A DNA stretch of 64,000 bases from UBA12170 sp964293475 (lineage in GTDB: Bacteria > Bacteroidota > Bacteroidia > Bacteroidales > UBA12170): NCBI GenBank assembly GCA_964293475.1, contig CAXYYJ010000021.1, forward strand, positions 1-64,000. Direction: 5' to 3'. Below are positions 53,031 to 62,692 of the stretch, one piece after another. Within the stretch, counting starts at the first letter, position 1. Every line of letters begins with the position of its first letter. The translations under genes were made by a program, and so were the position numbers. A model generated the notes under the pieces. It saw nothing but the letters and a program-made list of their open reading frames with translations. It was not told the DNA's origin and made no database searches.

Positions 53031-54440
53031 ATGAGTGAAGATTTCGATCAGTTTTCGGAAGAAGAATTAGAAGAGTTGCGCAATAAGTTTTTTTCGTTGA
53101 AAGAAACCGGCGATTCAATGTATTTTGATGTTACCGAGTACGAAGAACTCATCGATTCATTTTTCGAGTCGGAAGATGTTGAAAATATTGAATTTGCACT
53201 GGGAATTGCATTGGCTCAACATCCCGACAATTATGAATTCTTATTAAAAAAGGCTCAGCTTCATGCAATTAATGGGGAAGATGAAAAAGGCCTTCAAATT
53301 TTAGAAAAGCTTAAAGGTTTTGGCTCCGATCCAGATTATTTCATGATTAAAGGAAGCCTTCTCAGCAATCTGCAAAAATATACCGAAGCCATTGAAGAAT
53401 ATACAAAAGCGCTGAACCAAGGCCAGGATCTGGAAGATGTTTACACCAATATTGCCTACGAATATGAAAATCTGGAGCAATACGATAAAGCCATTGAATA
53501 TCTAAATAAAGTTGTTGAGATAAACCCACAAAACGAAGCTGCCCTCAATGAGATTGGTATTTGTTTCGAAATGAGCAATCAGTCGGAATTTTCGGTAAAA
53601 TATTTCAATAGTTTTTTAGACAATAACCCCTATTCACGTTCTGCCTGGTTTAATCTGGCTATTGCGTATAATAGCCTGGGTGAAAACACCAAAGCTATTG
53701 ATGCCTACGAGTTTTCATTGGCCATTGACGACGATCAACCCAGCGCATACTTTAATATTGCCAATATTTATGCGGGAATGGAAAACCACCCCAAAGCCAT
53801 TGACTACTACAGAGAAACACTACTGAAAGAATCGCCCGACGCCATTACCTATTATTTCATGGGCGAATCGTTTGAAAAAATGGACAGATTCGACGACGCG
53901 CTGGATGCCTTTGCCAATTCCTACCATATAAACGATCATTTTCACGAGGCATTGCTGGGGATTAGCCGTTGCCATTTCAGCATCGGAAATCTGGAGCAGG
54001 CATATGAATTTATGGATAAAGCCATAAAACTCGACGAACCTTTTCCTCTCTTCTGGAGTATCAGATGCCTGAAGCTTCAGGAAATGGGCTTCTTTCAGCT
54101 GGCCGAACTGGCTCTCACCAGACTCATCGAAAACTATCCAAACGAAATAACCTACAAATTAACTCTAGCCGTTCTCATACACAGCACCAAAGTGGACGAG
54201 GCCTTAGAAATACTTGAAATTGTGCTTGCCGATTTTAAAGAGCCCCATGAACAAGCTCTCACACTATTTTTAAAAAGCCTCTATTTGTATCAAATTGGTC
54301 TGCCCAAGGAAAGCGCAAAATGCTTTAAAAATGCCATAAAGCTAAATAAGGATGAATACTATAATCCGCTGGTTCAAAGCGAGTTTAATATAAACCCATA
54401 CCCCGGATTAATGAAATTGGTTAAAAAATACGATTTGTAA
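53031..54440 (+). CDS. Tetratricopeptide-repeat protein
   Basis: 469 aa, no signal peptide. Acidic N-terminus (SEDFDQFSEEELEELR) followed by about ten TPR units, e.g. EDVYTNIAYEYENLEQYDKAIEYLNKVVEI and SAYFNIANIYAGMENHPKAIDYY. TPR solenoids mediate protein-protein contacts in the cytoplasm; no catalytic domain is attached. Divergent from glmM. Confidence 0.85.
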   Translation: MSEDFDQFSEEELEELRNKFFSLKETGDSMYFDVTEYEELIDSFFESEDVENIEFALGIALAQHPDNYEFLLKKAQLHAINGEDEKGLQILEKLKGFGSDPDYFMIKGSLLSNLQKYTEAIEEYTKALNQGQDLEDVYTNIAYEYENLEQYDKAIEYLNKVVEINPQNEAALNEIGICFEMSNQSEFSVKYFNSFLDNNPYSRSAWFNLAIAYNSLGENTKAIDAYEFSLAIDDDQPSAYFNIANIYAGMENHPKAIDYYRETLLKESPDAITYYFMGESFEKMDRFDDALDAFANSYHINDHFHEALLGISRCHFSIGNLEQAYEFMDKAIKLDEPFPLFWSIRCLKLQEMGFFQLAELALTRLIENYPNEITYKLTLAVLIHSTKVDEALEILEIVLADFKEPHEQALTLFLKSLYLYQIGLPKESAKCFKNAIKLNKDEYYNPLVQSEFNINPYPGLMKLVKKYDL

Positions 54441-54656
54441 ATCACTTTTTCAATTTCTTTCCTAAGTCAATTTTTATAAATATTTCCGACAACAATATTT
54501 CAACTTGTTTTTCAGTTTATTGATATGGGGTTTTTACAATCCTGTGTTAATTATTATTTCAAAATAAAAACTCAATTAAAAAAAAATCCTTATTTTTACT
54601 ATGAGCCCACTCAGTTAACCATCTGATTTTTTAAACTGAATAAAATCGGAAACTAA

Positions 54657-56147
54657 ATGTTGAACAAGTTACGACTGTTAATTATACTAAATCTTATCTT
54701 AACCACTGTTAATGTTGATGGTCAGGAAATGGCCGGGCTTGTTCATTCGAATCATGCCGGGACAAATGTTCTGTTTTTTAATCCGGCAGGACTTCACCAT
54801 CAGAAAGATTACCTTTCTATAAACCTTATCACTGCTGACTTTTTCCTCGGTACCGATTATTTATATCTCGATAAAAATGAGTTTTCATTCCTGAATTTGG
54901 TAACCGGGAATTTAAATTTACCAATGCACCCAACTGGCTATAGTCAGGGGGAAAGGCCATTTTATATCTACGAAAAAGGAAACAATACAAGGTTCGATTT
55001 TGACATTAAAATTCAGGGGCCATCGGCCATGTTCATCTATAGAAACCATGCCATTGCTCTTTTTAGCGCTGCAAAAAGTTATTTAACCATGCGCAATATC
55101 AGCCCCGATATTGGCAACCTCCTGTATTACGGCTTTGGATATACTCCTCAGCATCAGCAGAAATATCTGGTTAAAGATTTGGATTTTAGTTATCTGGGGT
55201 GGGGTGAAATTGGGCTAAGCTATGCATATCAATGGAATAGCCGCTCATTTTCCAATTGGAACTTTGGCATCAGCTTAAAATATCTTTTGGGGGTTGGAGC
55301 AATCTCCTTTCATGCCGACGAAATAGAATATACTCTCAATGATGATACTACCATCGATATTGATAAACTGGAGGCAGATTTTGAGTATTCTTTACCATCA
55401 AACTATAACACCGATGAGTTCCCTGTTGGTCCGTATATCAATGGGAAGGGGTTTGGAGTTGATATAGGCATTGAATATCAAGAACTTTTGGAACGACAAG
55501 CAAAAAGAAGAGTCAGAGCATGTGCTCAATCCTACTACCCCTACAAATACAGAATTGGAGTGAGCTTAATGGATATTGGCTATATAAATTTTAAAAATAA
55601 TGCTCAAGTTCATAACTATACCAATACAGACTACACCTGGTATCGCATCGACACAATGGAATATGTAAACTGGAACGCTCTAATGCAGGAAGCAAGCCAG
55701 CGATTTTATGTTTCTCCTACTACAACATTAAAAACCAATGTTTTTAAAATGTGGCTCCCCTCTTCAATAAATATTGATGGCGATTACAATTTTGAAAATG
55801 ATATTTATCTCAATGCAAGCCTGGTTTTGGGATTGCCCATAAACGGAAACTATTTACAAAAACCAAGCATCGTCTCCATAACTCCCCGATTCGAACGACG
55901 AAATTTTGAATTTAGCATTCCCGTTAGTTTGTATCAATGGAAATATCCCCGGGTTGGAATGGCTTTAAGGCTCTATTATTTCACCATTGGCAGCGATTAT
56001 TTTACATCACTCTTGGGCATCCACGATTTTAACGGAATGGATTTATACTTCTCGCTGAAAATAAACTTTGAGAAAGGTAGCTGCGAAAGACGCAATAAAA
56101 TCAACCCCTGCGGCGATTCTCACAATAAATTTCCGTGGAGCAAATAG
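54657..56147 (+). CDS. Outer-membrane beta-barrel-type protein (DUF5723-like)
   Basis: 496 aa with signal peptide (LRLLIILNLILTTVNVDGQ). Early HSNHAGTNVLFFNPAGLHHQKDYLSINLI and later amphipathic strand pairs (YLGWGEIGLSYAYQW, WNFGISLKYLLGVG, YKYRIGVSLMDIGYINF) resemble the DUF5723 family and other PorV/FadL-like barrels. Function unknown. 216 bp upstream of it contain no gene. Convergent with the GH97 gene. Confidence 0.75.
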   Translation: MLNKLRLLIILNLILTTVNVDGQEMAGLVHSNHAGTNVLFFNPAGLHHQKDYLSINLITADFFLGTDYLYLDKNEFSFLNLVTGNLNLPMHPTGYSQGERPFYIYEKGNNTRFDFDIKIQGPSAMFIYRNHAIALFSAAKSYLTMRNISPDIGNLLYYGFGYTPQHQQKYLVKDLDFSYLGWGEIGLSYAYQWNSRSFSNWNFGISLKYLLGVGAISFHADEIEYTLNDDTTIDIDKLEADFEYSLPSNYNTDEFPVGPYINGKGFGVDIGIEYQELLERQAKRRVRACAQSYYPYKYRIGVSLMDIGYINFKNNAQVHNYTNTDYTWYRIDTMEYVNWNALMQEASQRFYVSPTTTLKTNVFKMWLPSSINIDGDYNFENDIYLNASLVLGLPINGNYLQKPSIVSITPRFERRNFEFSIPVSLYQWKYPRVGMALRLYYFTIGSDYFTSLLGIHDFNGMDLYFSLKINFEKGSCERRNKINPCGDSHNKFPWSK

Positions 56148-56186
56148 ATTTTTACTTAAAACTGCTTCTGTTTTCCCCCCACTAAA

Positions 56187-58157
56187 TCAATCAGTGGTTT
56201 TACGAAAAATTGCTGCAAAACCTCCGGCTTTATGTATAGAAACTGATAATTTATCACCTGAATTAATAACCATCTTTCCATGTTTGTAATCCTGGGCGTT
56301 TCTATCAGAATTCACTCCATCCTGCATGTACTCAACCTCATATTTGCCTTTTGGAAGAAACCCTAAATCTATTTCAACAGCTTTCTCGTTTACTGCCATT
56401 CCGCCAACATACCAACTGTTGCCATTTCTGCGGGCCATTAGTATATTCTCCCCTATTTTTGCGTCCAGAACTATGGTTGTATCCCAGGTTGTTGGGATTT
56501 GAGCAATAAACCTGGTTGTTTCCTGCTCTTTGTAATAGTTCGAAGGATTATCGGCAAGCATTTGCAATGGCGCTTCATAAACAACATACATAGCCACCTG
56601 ATGACAGCGGGTTCCCATACTCATTGGTCGGCTCCACCGAATGGCAAAATCCTTTTCATGCGCATTATCCATAGCTCCTGGGGTATAGTCCATTGGTCCG
56701 GCAACCATCCTGATAAAGGGAAGAGTCAGGTTATGCTCAGGAGTAATCAATTTGCTCCATTTAGTGTTTTCAAGCCCTTTGAGCCCTTCATAGTTTACAA
56801 TGTTCGGATAGGCTTTGCGCATTCCTGCAGGCTTAAATGCTCCATGAAAATCAACAAGTAAATGACGCTTGGCTGCCTCTTTTGCAGCTTTTTCATAAAA
56901 GCTTACCATTGCCTGATCGGCTCGTTGCATAAAATCAACTTTAACTCCTTTTACCCCCCATTTTTCATACAGATTTAAAACTGAGTCCATCTTTAAATCC
57001 AATGGTTTCCAGAGTGTCCACAGAATAATCCCCACATTCTTTTTGGCACCATACTGAACCAGCTCGGGCACATTAATATCTGGATTACAATGCATTATAT
57101 CTGTTGTTGTTTTAGACCAACCTTCGTCGAGAATAATATATTCCAGACCATATTCCGATGCAAAATCGATGTAATATTTGTAAGTTTCATTGTTGATTCC
57201 CGATTGAAAATCAACACCATAAATATTATTATCGTTCCACCAATCCCAGGCCACTTTCCCTGGCTTTATCCAGTCTGTATTTTCGAGTTTTAGTGGAGAT
57301 GAGAGCTGATAAACCATGTTATTTTTGAGCAGCCCGGCATCGGACTCAGCCAAACCAAAAACGCGCCAAGGCAGATTTTTAAAGCCTTCTGCAATAGCAA
57401 TATAGGGGGCTTCTTCGGTTATGGTTTCGTTCCTGTCGCTTCCGTTATCTTGAACGGAGAGCACATAGTGCGGGAAAATAGCTTTAAAAATTGTTTCCTT
57501 ATCGCCTTTTTGCAAAAAGAGATTTGGATAGTTAAATAAATTCGCCTCCGAAAAGAAAATATTCAACCCATTTTCCTTTTGAAACAATACCGGTAATGAG
57601 CAAAAATCGTAGGTTTTAATGCTATCCACGGGAAGTTTTAAATACATTCGTTCATAATGCGAAATCAATTTGTCTTCTTTAGGAAACCATGAAATATCTT
57701 TTTGACCCAATTCGAAACTTAGAAGCTCATTTACAATAGTCGTTGAAATTTGCCGGTTAATGGTCCACCGGTAAGCCAGGCCTTCGTCGCTAATCATCAG
57801 CTCCCATTGAATTCCGTTTCCAAAACTTAATATAAGTTGACTAAATTCTGTAATTTGATTACCAAACTTAACTGGAACAACATCGTGCGAAACCACTTTA
57901 ATTTGCTCTGCTTCAGTAGCATAAATGCTATAATCTATTGCCTTTCCTTCCAAATCCAAGCCTATTTCAACTGATTTTAGAACCATTACATCTTTATATG
58001 CGACGTCCATTTTCAAATGTTTGCCAGTAAAAATATCGGCTTTAATGTTTTGAGATGGTGAAAAATGGCTTATTTCCTGAGAAAACGATGCCTCAATAAA
58101 AAATACCAAACCAAAAGAAATGGCTAAGCTTAAAGACTTCATGCGTAAAAAACTCAT
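56187..58157 (-). CDS. GH97 family glycoside hydrolase, retaining (alpha-galactosidase-like) type
   Basis: 656 aa with signal peptide (SLAISFGLVFFIEASFSQ); ATG 58142 is an alternative start. N-terminal beta-super-sandwich, central TIM barrel (GKVAWDWWNDNNIYG, LEYIILDEGWS, GVKGVKVDFMQRADQ, LLVDFHGAFKPAG, VNYEGLKG) and C-terminal beta domain are all in GH97 order. D408 in KVDFM sits where retaining GH97 alpha-galactosidases have their nucleophile, whereas inverting SusB-type alpha-glucosidases lack it. Substrate assignment is therefore alpha-galactoside-like, at moderate confidence. Periplasmic. No SusC/D nearby. Confidence 0.88.
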   Translation of the reverse strand: MSFLRMKSLSLAISFGLVFFIEASFSQEISHFSPSQNIKADIFTGKHLKMDVAYKDVMVLKSVEIGLDLEGKAIDYSIYATEAEQIKVVSHDVVPVKFGNQITEFSQLILSFGNGIQWELMISDEGLAYRWTINRQISTTIVNELLSFELGQKDISWFPKEDKLISHYERMYLKLPVDSIKTYDFCSLPVLFQKENGLNIFFSEANLFNYPNLFLQKGDKETIFKAIFPHYVLSVQDNGSDRNETITEEAPYIAIAEGFKNLPWRVFGLAESDAGLLKNNMVYQLSSPLKLENTDWIKPGKVAWDWWNDNNIYGVDFQSGINNETYKYYIDFASEYGLEYIILDEGWSKTTTDIMHCNPDINVPELVQYGAKKNVGIILWTLWKPLDLKMDSVLNLYEKWGVKGVKVDFMQRADQAMVSFYEKAAKEAAKRHLLVDFHGAFKPAGMRKAYPNIVNYEGLKGLENTKWSKLITPEHNLTLPFIRMVAGPMDYTPGAMDNAHEKDFAIRWSRPMSMGTRCHQVAMYVVYEAPLQMLADNPSNYYKEQETTRFIAQIPTTWDTTIVLDAKIGENILMARRNGNSWYVGGMAVNEKAVEIDLGFLPKGKYEVEYMQDGVNSDRNAQDYKHGKMVINSGDKLSVSIHKAGGFAAIFRKTTD

Positions 58158-58237
58158 ATTATAAATTATTGATTTACAATTAACAAACTTTATTTAGATG
58201 ATATTAATAACTGAAATTTAGAGAGTTACAAACAGCT

Positions 58238-59089
58238 CTATACTACATACCCATTATGCAAATATATTCTGATTCCTATGGCCAATACAAGAAAAACTGC
58301 CAATGCCCAATAATCAAAATCAACCCAATCGCGGCGTTTTTTAAATCCAATGGATGCGGGCTGAAGTGTTCCCCAAAATACGCCAAGAATAAAAATAAAA
58401 ACTGTCATATGTACCAGAGTATCGCGAAATTGGTACGCTGCCTGGTAAGGAATCCGAAATATAAAATAGGCAATAATGCCAAGAATAGCAGGAAAAAGCA
58501 ACTGAGCCTTTACAATATAGAAGTTTTTATCAGAATGCAAATGTCTGAAATACATGTTGCCGGTTATAAGAACATGTTTTCTGGATATCCTCCCCAGAAA
58601 AAATAGCAGAAACATAAATATTATCGAAATCATAATTCTTATCGACATAGGTATCCTGAGTGTATCCATTACCGATCCAACGCTAAAATTGGAATAAGCA
58701 CCAACTATAATGTTTCCCAAAAACCAGGTGATGGCTAAGATATAGCACCAAAGGAAAAACAGCTTAATATTTCCACGATAAGCCCTGCGCCATTTATATA
58801 ATCGCTCAAATAAAATAGCAAAAAAAAGGGTAAACATGGTGGCAAACATAAAAATCAAGGCAATATCGTCGTGACTCCAATGACCATCATTCGGATTTAT
58901 TATATAGCCATAATAGAACAATTTTCCTGTAAACTGATTGTACTGACCCAATAACAATGCGAAAAAATTTGATGAAATGATGACAGTAAATATTGCCAAC
59001 ATATAGTAAATAAGCGAGTTAAAAACAATAATCCAAAAATCGGAGTTTTCTTTTAGTGTGAAGTCTGAGAGTTTTACTTTAATTTTCAT
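58238..59089 (-). CDS. Hypothetical polytopic membrane protein
   Basis: 283 aa from ATG 59089; a TTG three codons upstream is unlikely. Roughly seven transmembrane helices separated by short basic loops (KWRRAYRG, GRISRKHV, GFKKRRDW). I do not recognise a family. It lies between GH97 and GH2 genes, so a link to glycan use is possible but unproven. Confidence 0.6.
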   Translation of the reverse strand: MKIKVKLSDFTLKENSDFWIIVFNSLIYYMLAIFTVIISSNFFALLLGQYNQFTGKLFYYGYIINPNDGHWSHDDIALIFMFATMFTLFFAILFERLYKWRRAYRGNIKLFFLWCYILAITWFLGNIIVGAYSNFSVGSVMDTLRIPMSIRIMISIIFMFLLFFLGRISRKHVLITGNMYFRHLHSDKNFYIVKAQLLFPAILGIIAYFIFRIPYQAAYQFRDTLVHMTVFIFILGVFWGTLQPASIGFKKRRDWVDFDYWALAVFLVLAIGIRIYLHNGYVV

Positions 59090-59249
59090 GTGCTGCAAGA
59101 ATTTATTTTGGTTAAATGAATTTCTGGATTCCTTCTATAACGATGTTTATAAATTTATTGTTCCGGTAGTTTATTATATACCCTTTTCTAAATTAACCGT
59201 GAATTTATAAAAAATACCCACAAACCATCAACTTTTTTATCTTTAGTTC

Positions 59250-59257
59250 TATTTTTG
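59250..59257 (+). promoter_or_regulatory. -7 promoter box of the GH2 gene
   Basis: TATTTTTG, implying a ~120-nt leader before ATG 59385, long for this window. The leader contains two TGAATTCA copies. Confidence 0.35.
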
Positions 59258-59277
59258 TGAAAAACGAATCTGGGGAA

Positions 59278-59307
59278 TGAATTCAGCGAATTTCCTTTTT
59301 GAATTCA
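59278..59307 (+). promoter_or_regulatory. Paired TGAATTCA palindromes in the GH2 leader
   Basis: Two identical 8-bp self-palindromes at 59278-59285 and 59300-59307, start-to-start 22 bp (about two helical turns). They could be a dimer operator or an RNA hairpin with a 14-nt loop. Confidence 0.35.
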
Positions 59308-59384
59308 CTGTATAGGATTGGAAAAACAACATTTCAAAATTCGCTTTATCGGCATTCGAACCTATTTTTTAAAACAATTTGCAC

Positions 59385-61952
59385 ATGAAAAACAAATCTT
59401 TCATCACCCTAATTTCGAATTATTTACCTATAATTCTATTAATTCTATCTGGTGTTTTTCATATAACCGGCAAATGTCAGCAAAACAAGGGGCTTATTCG
59501 AAAAAATCTGTTTGAAAACTGGATGTTCTATTCCCCGGTTGATTCATTAAAATATCCCGCTAAAATCCCCGGTAATATTCACTCCGATTTATTAGCCAAC
59601 AACCTTATAGCCAACCCTTTTTATTCAAACAATGAACTCACATTGAAATGGATAGAAAATGAAAACTGGACTTATGAAACCCAGTTTACTCTGAGTGATA
59701 GGGAGCTCAATTCAGGCTTTATCAATCTAACTTTTGAAGGATTGGATACCTATGCCAAAGTCTGGCTGAATAATAATCTTGTTCTGTCGAATGAGAATAT
59801 GTTTGTGGCAAAAACCATTGACATTAAACCCTTTGCACTTTTAAAAAACGAATTACGAATTGAATTTAAATCGGCCATAAAAACTGCAGAACCCATCTAC
59901 GATTCTAACTATATCCGTCTGCCCGCTGATAACGATAGAAATACTAAAGCCACCAGTGTTTTTACACGAAAAGCCCCTTATCAATATGGCTGGGATTGGG
60001 GTCCGCGATTGGTGGGAGTTGGAATTTGGCGACCCGTTTTTCTGGAGCTTTCATCCAGGGCACTGGTGAAGGAAAACCGACTCTATCAAAAGTCTCTTAG
60101 TGAAGAATCCGCTGTTATTCATTTTGACCTAAATGTATATTCACCAGAGCCTTTTGATGCAGAATTAGAGATTTATAATCAGGACAATCTTCTAATCTCC
60201 AAAAAAATCACAATCCTGAATGGCGAAAATAACATCTCAGAGCTTTTCGAAATTAAAAACCCCAAACTCTGGTGGCCCAACGGCTATGGAGAGCCCTATT
60301 TATATTCCTTCACTGCAAAAATCAACTCTGAATCATTAAACTGGGAAAATATTTATTCCATTGGTTTTAGAACCATTGAACTTGAAAGAAAAAAGGACAG
60401 TATTGGGGAGAGTTTCAGCTTCCGGGTAAATAAAATTCCGGTTTACATAAAAGGTGCCAACTATATTCCGCAAGATGCTTTTCCTTCAAATACTACTGAA
60501 GCCGACCATGAGCAGCTATTATCGCTTGTTAAATCTGCCCATATGAATATGCTAAGAATCTGGGGAGGTGGAATTTATGAATCTGACGAGTTTTACAACC
60601 TTTGCGATAAATTGGGGATTATGGTTTGGCAGGATTTTATGTTTGCCTGTTCTCTGTATCCCGCCGATAGCGCATTTTTGAAAAATGTTGAAACCGAAGC
60701 TGATTTTCAAATCAAGCGTCTTCGCGACCATGTCTCCCTGGCACTCTGGTGCGGAAACAACGAAATGAACGAGCTTTGGCACAATTGGGGATATCAAAAA
60801 GCCTATCAATATTCCGCCGAAGACTCAGCCAATGTTTGGAAGGACTATCAGAAGATATTTAATGTTCTGCTACCGAATATGATAAGTGAACTCAACCCCC
60901 AAACCGCCTATCTGGAATCGTCGCCCGTTATAGGCTGGGGCCATGAAGAAAGCTTGAAATCAGGCGATTCGCATTATTGGGGAGTTTGGTGGGGAAAGCA
61001 GCCCTTTGAGATTTACCAGGAGAAAATACCCCGATTTTCATCGGAATTTGGATTCCAATCGCTACCACATCTAAATACCATTCTTAGCTTCACCGACTCA
61101 TCTCAATTGGAATTATTTTCGGATGATATGAAAGCCCACCAAAAAAGCTCCATTGGAAATCAAACAATACTCGATTATCTGCCTCAATACTATCCTGAGC
61201 CCGATAACTTCGAAGAAATGATCTATATAAGTCAGCTGTTACAAGCCTACGGAATGGATTTGGCTTTTGTGGCTCAGCGAATGGCTAAACCCCGCTGCAT
61301 GGGGACATTATATTGGCAATTGAACGATTGCTGGCCCGGACTTAGCTGGTCTTCAGTAGATTACCACAAACAAAAAAAGGCTACCCACTATATTGCCCAG
61401 GAAGATTTTGGAACCTTTTTGCTTCAATCGGAAATTAAAAACAATCAAATTTCCACTAAGATCGTTAGTGATAGTTTGCAGTCTGTTCTTGCCACTCTCA
61501 ATGTGACAATTCTGTCATTTAAAGGCGATACCATTAAAACTATGGTTGAGCCAATTATGGTTTCTGCAAACAGTGTCAATTCTATTAACCTCTCCAAAAT
61601 AAACATCAGGCAGTTTAATCCGGGAAAAGCTTACATCCATTCCAAACTTCTGATAGAGAATAAAATACTTACCGAAAGAATTGATTTTTTTGGGAAACCC
61701 AAAAATTTAAACTTACCTGAAGGGAAGTTAATTGTTGAAGAAACTGATGATAATGAATTCCTTATCAGCTCATCACCATCAGTCTTCCACTATAAAATCT
61801 ACATGAGCACAAAGGAATTTGGCAATTTTGAACCCAATTTCTTTCACCTCCTACCCGGCGAAAAGAAAAAAGTAAAATTTGTTTCTATCCATCCAAACAC
61901 CAAAATCCAGAAAGAAAAAATCAGAATTCTTTCTTTAAATAATGTGGATTAA
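59385..61952 (+). CDS. GH2 beta-mannosidase
   Basis: 855 aa from ATG 59385, with a signal peptide (LISNYLPIILLILSGVFHITGKCQ). Sugar-binding beta-sandwich, immunoglobulin-like domain and TIM barrel follow. Acid/base E460 in LALWCGNNEMNELW and nucleophile E554 in FSSEFGFQSLP fit GH2 beta-mannosidases; WDWGPRLVGVGIWRPV and GANYIPQDAFPS are characteristic of that subgroup. It hydrolyses terminal beta-mannose from manno-oligosaccharides or N-glycan cores. Exported, probably periplasmic. It forms a glycan-related group with GH97 and the membrane protein. Confidence 0.92.
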   Translation: MKNKSFITLISNYLPIILLILSGVFHITGKCQQNKGLIRKNLFENWMFYSPVDSLKYPAKIPGNIHSDLLANNLIANPFYSNNELTLKWIENENWTYETQFTLSDRELNSGFINLTFEGLDTYAKVWLNNNLVLSNENMFVAKTIDIKPFALLKNELRIEFKSAIKTAEPIYDSNYIRLPADNDRNTKATSVFTRKAPYQYGWDWGPRLVGVGIWRPVFLELSSRALVKENRLYQKSLSEESAVIHFDLNVYSPEPFDAELEIYNQDNLLISKKITILNGENNISELFEIKNPKLWWPNGYGEPYLYSFTAKINSESLNWENIYSIGFRTIELERKKDSIGESFSFRVNKIPVYIKGANYIPQDAFPSNTTEADHEQLLSLVKSAHMNMLRIWGGGIYESDEFYNLCDKLGIMVWQDFMFACSLYPADSAFLKNVETEADFQIKRLRDHVSLALWCGNNEMNELWHNWGYQKAYQYSAEDSANVWKDYQKIFNVLLPNMISELNPQTAYLESSPVIGWGHEESLKSGDSHYWGVWWGKQPFEIYQEKIPRFSSEFGFQSLPHLNTILSFTDSSQLELFSDDMKAHQKSSIGNQTILDYLPQYYPEPDNFEEMIYISQLLQAYGMDLAFVAQRMAKPRCMGTLYWQLNDCWPGLSWSSVDYHKQKKATHYIAQEDFGTFLLQSEIKNNQISTKIVSDSLQSVLATLNVTILSFKGDTIKTMVEPIMVSANSVNSINLSKINIRQFNPGKAYIHSKLLIENKILTERIDFFGKPKNLNLPEGKLIVEETDDNEFLISSSPSVFHYKIYMSTKEFGNFEPNFFHLLPGEKKKVKFVSIHPNTKIQKEKIRILSLNNVD

Positions 61953-61965
61953 AGGTTTAATAGCC

Positions 61966-62469
61966 TTAAACTTTAAATTTATAATGTAATTTAAAAAGCG
62001 CCTCGTTGGCTTGAACTATTTTCTCCTTTAGGTTTTCTTTATAAACCACATTCTTTTTCATAATGTCTTCATTTCCAACCGCAATGATTTGTGATGCAAG
62101 TATTGCTGCGTTTAATGCTCCATCTATACCCACAGTTGCGACAGGAATTCCGGGAGGCATTTGAACAATGGCCAACAATGAATCCAGGCCATCCAAACTT
62201 GCTTTTATGGGAACCCCAATAACTGGAATTGGTGTCATACTGGCAATCACACCGGGGAGATGAGCCGCCATACCAGCAGCTGCAATAATCACTTTGATTC
62301 CCCTGTCTCTGGCTCCTTTGGCAAAAATCTCAACCTCAGCAGGAGTTCTGTGGGCCGAAAGGGCATTTATTTCAAAGGGAATCTCCATTTCCTCAAAAAA
62401 CTGGGCTGCCTTTTCCATCACCTTTAAATCTGATGTGCTCCCCATAATAATACTAACTAGTGGTCTCAT
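61966..62469 (-). CDS. purE: N5-carboxyaminoimidazole ribonucleotide mutase
   Basis: 167 aa class I PurE of purine synthesis. Motifs: SIIMGSTSDLKVM, the catalytic-His loop NALSAHRTPAEV, AAAGMAAHLPGVIAS and MPPGIPVATVGIDGALNAA. Length is standard. The C-terminal FKLHYKFKV is an ordinary tail. Cytoplasmic, no purK adjacent. Confidence 0.95.
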   Translation of the reverse strand: MRPLVSIIMGSTSDLKVMEKAAQFFEEMEIPFEINALSAHRTPAEVEIFAKGARDRGIKVIIAAAGMAAHLPGVIASMTPIPVIGVPIKASLDGLDSLLAIVQMPPGIPVATVGIDGALNAAILASQIIAVGNEDIMKKNVVYKENLKEKIVQANEALFKLHYKFKV

Positions 62470-62491
62470 AGGCTGTTTCTAAATATTTTGA

Positions 62492-62499
62492 CAAAAATA
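62492..62499 (-). promoter_or_regulatory. -7 promoter box of purE
   Basis: TATTTTTG on the minus strand, 22 nt before ATG 62469. Confidence 0.4.
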
Positions 62500-62692
62500 A
62501 GGGTTAATCCGTTTATCCATTTGTTATTTTTTAAATATTTTCAATGCCTAATCGCCCTCCTTTCCAAATATCGATGGTCTTCCAAACTGGTTATTTTTTT
62601 TCATATTATTGTATTCAGAATTCAATTGAATTGTTCGAAAAATTCCAGGTCGCGATTTAATAAATGTGACTTTCAATCTTAAAAAACAGAAA

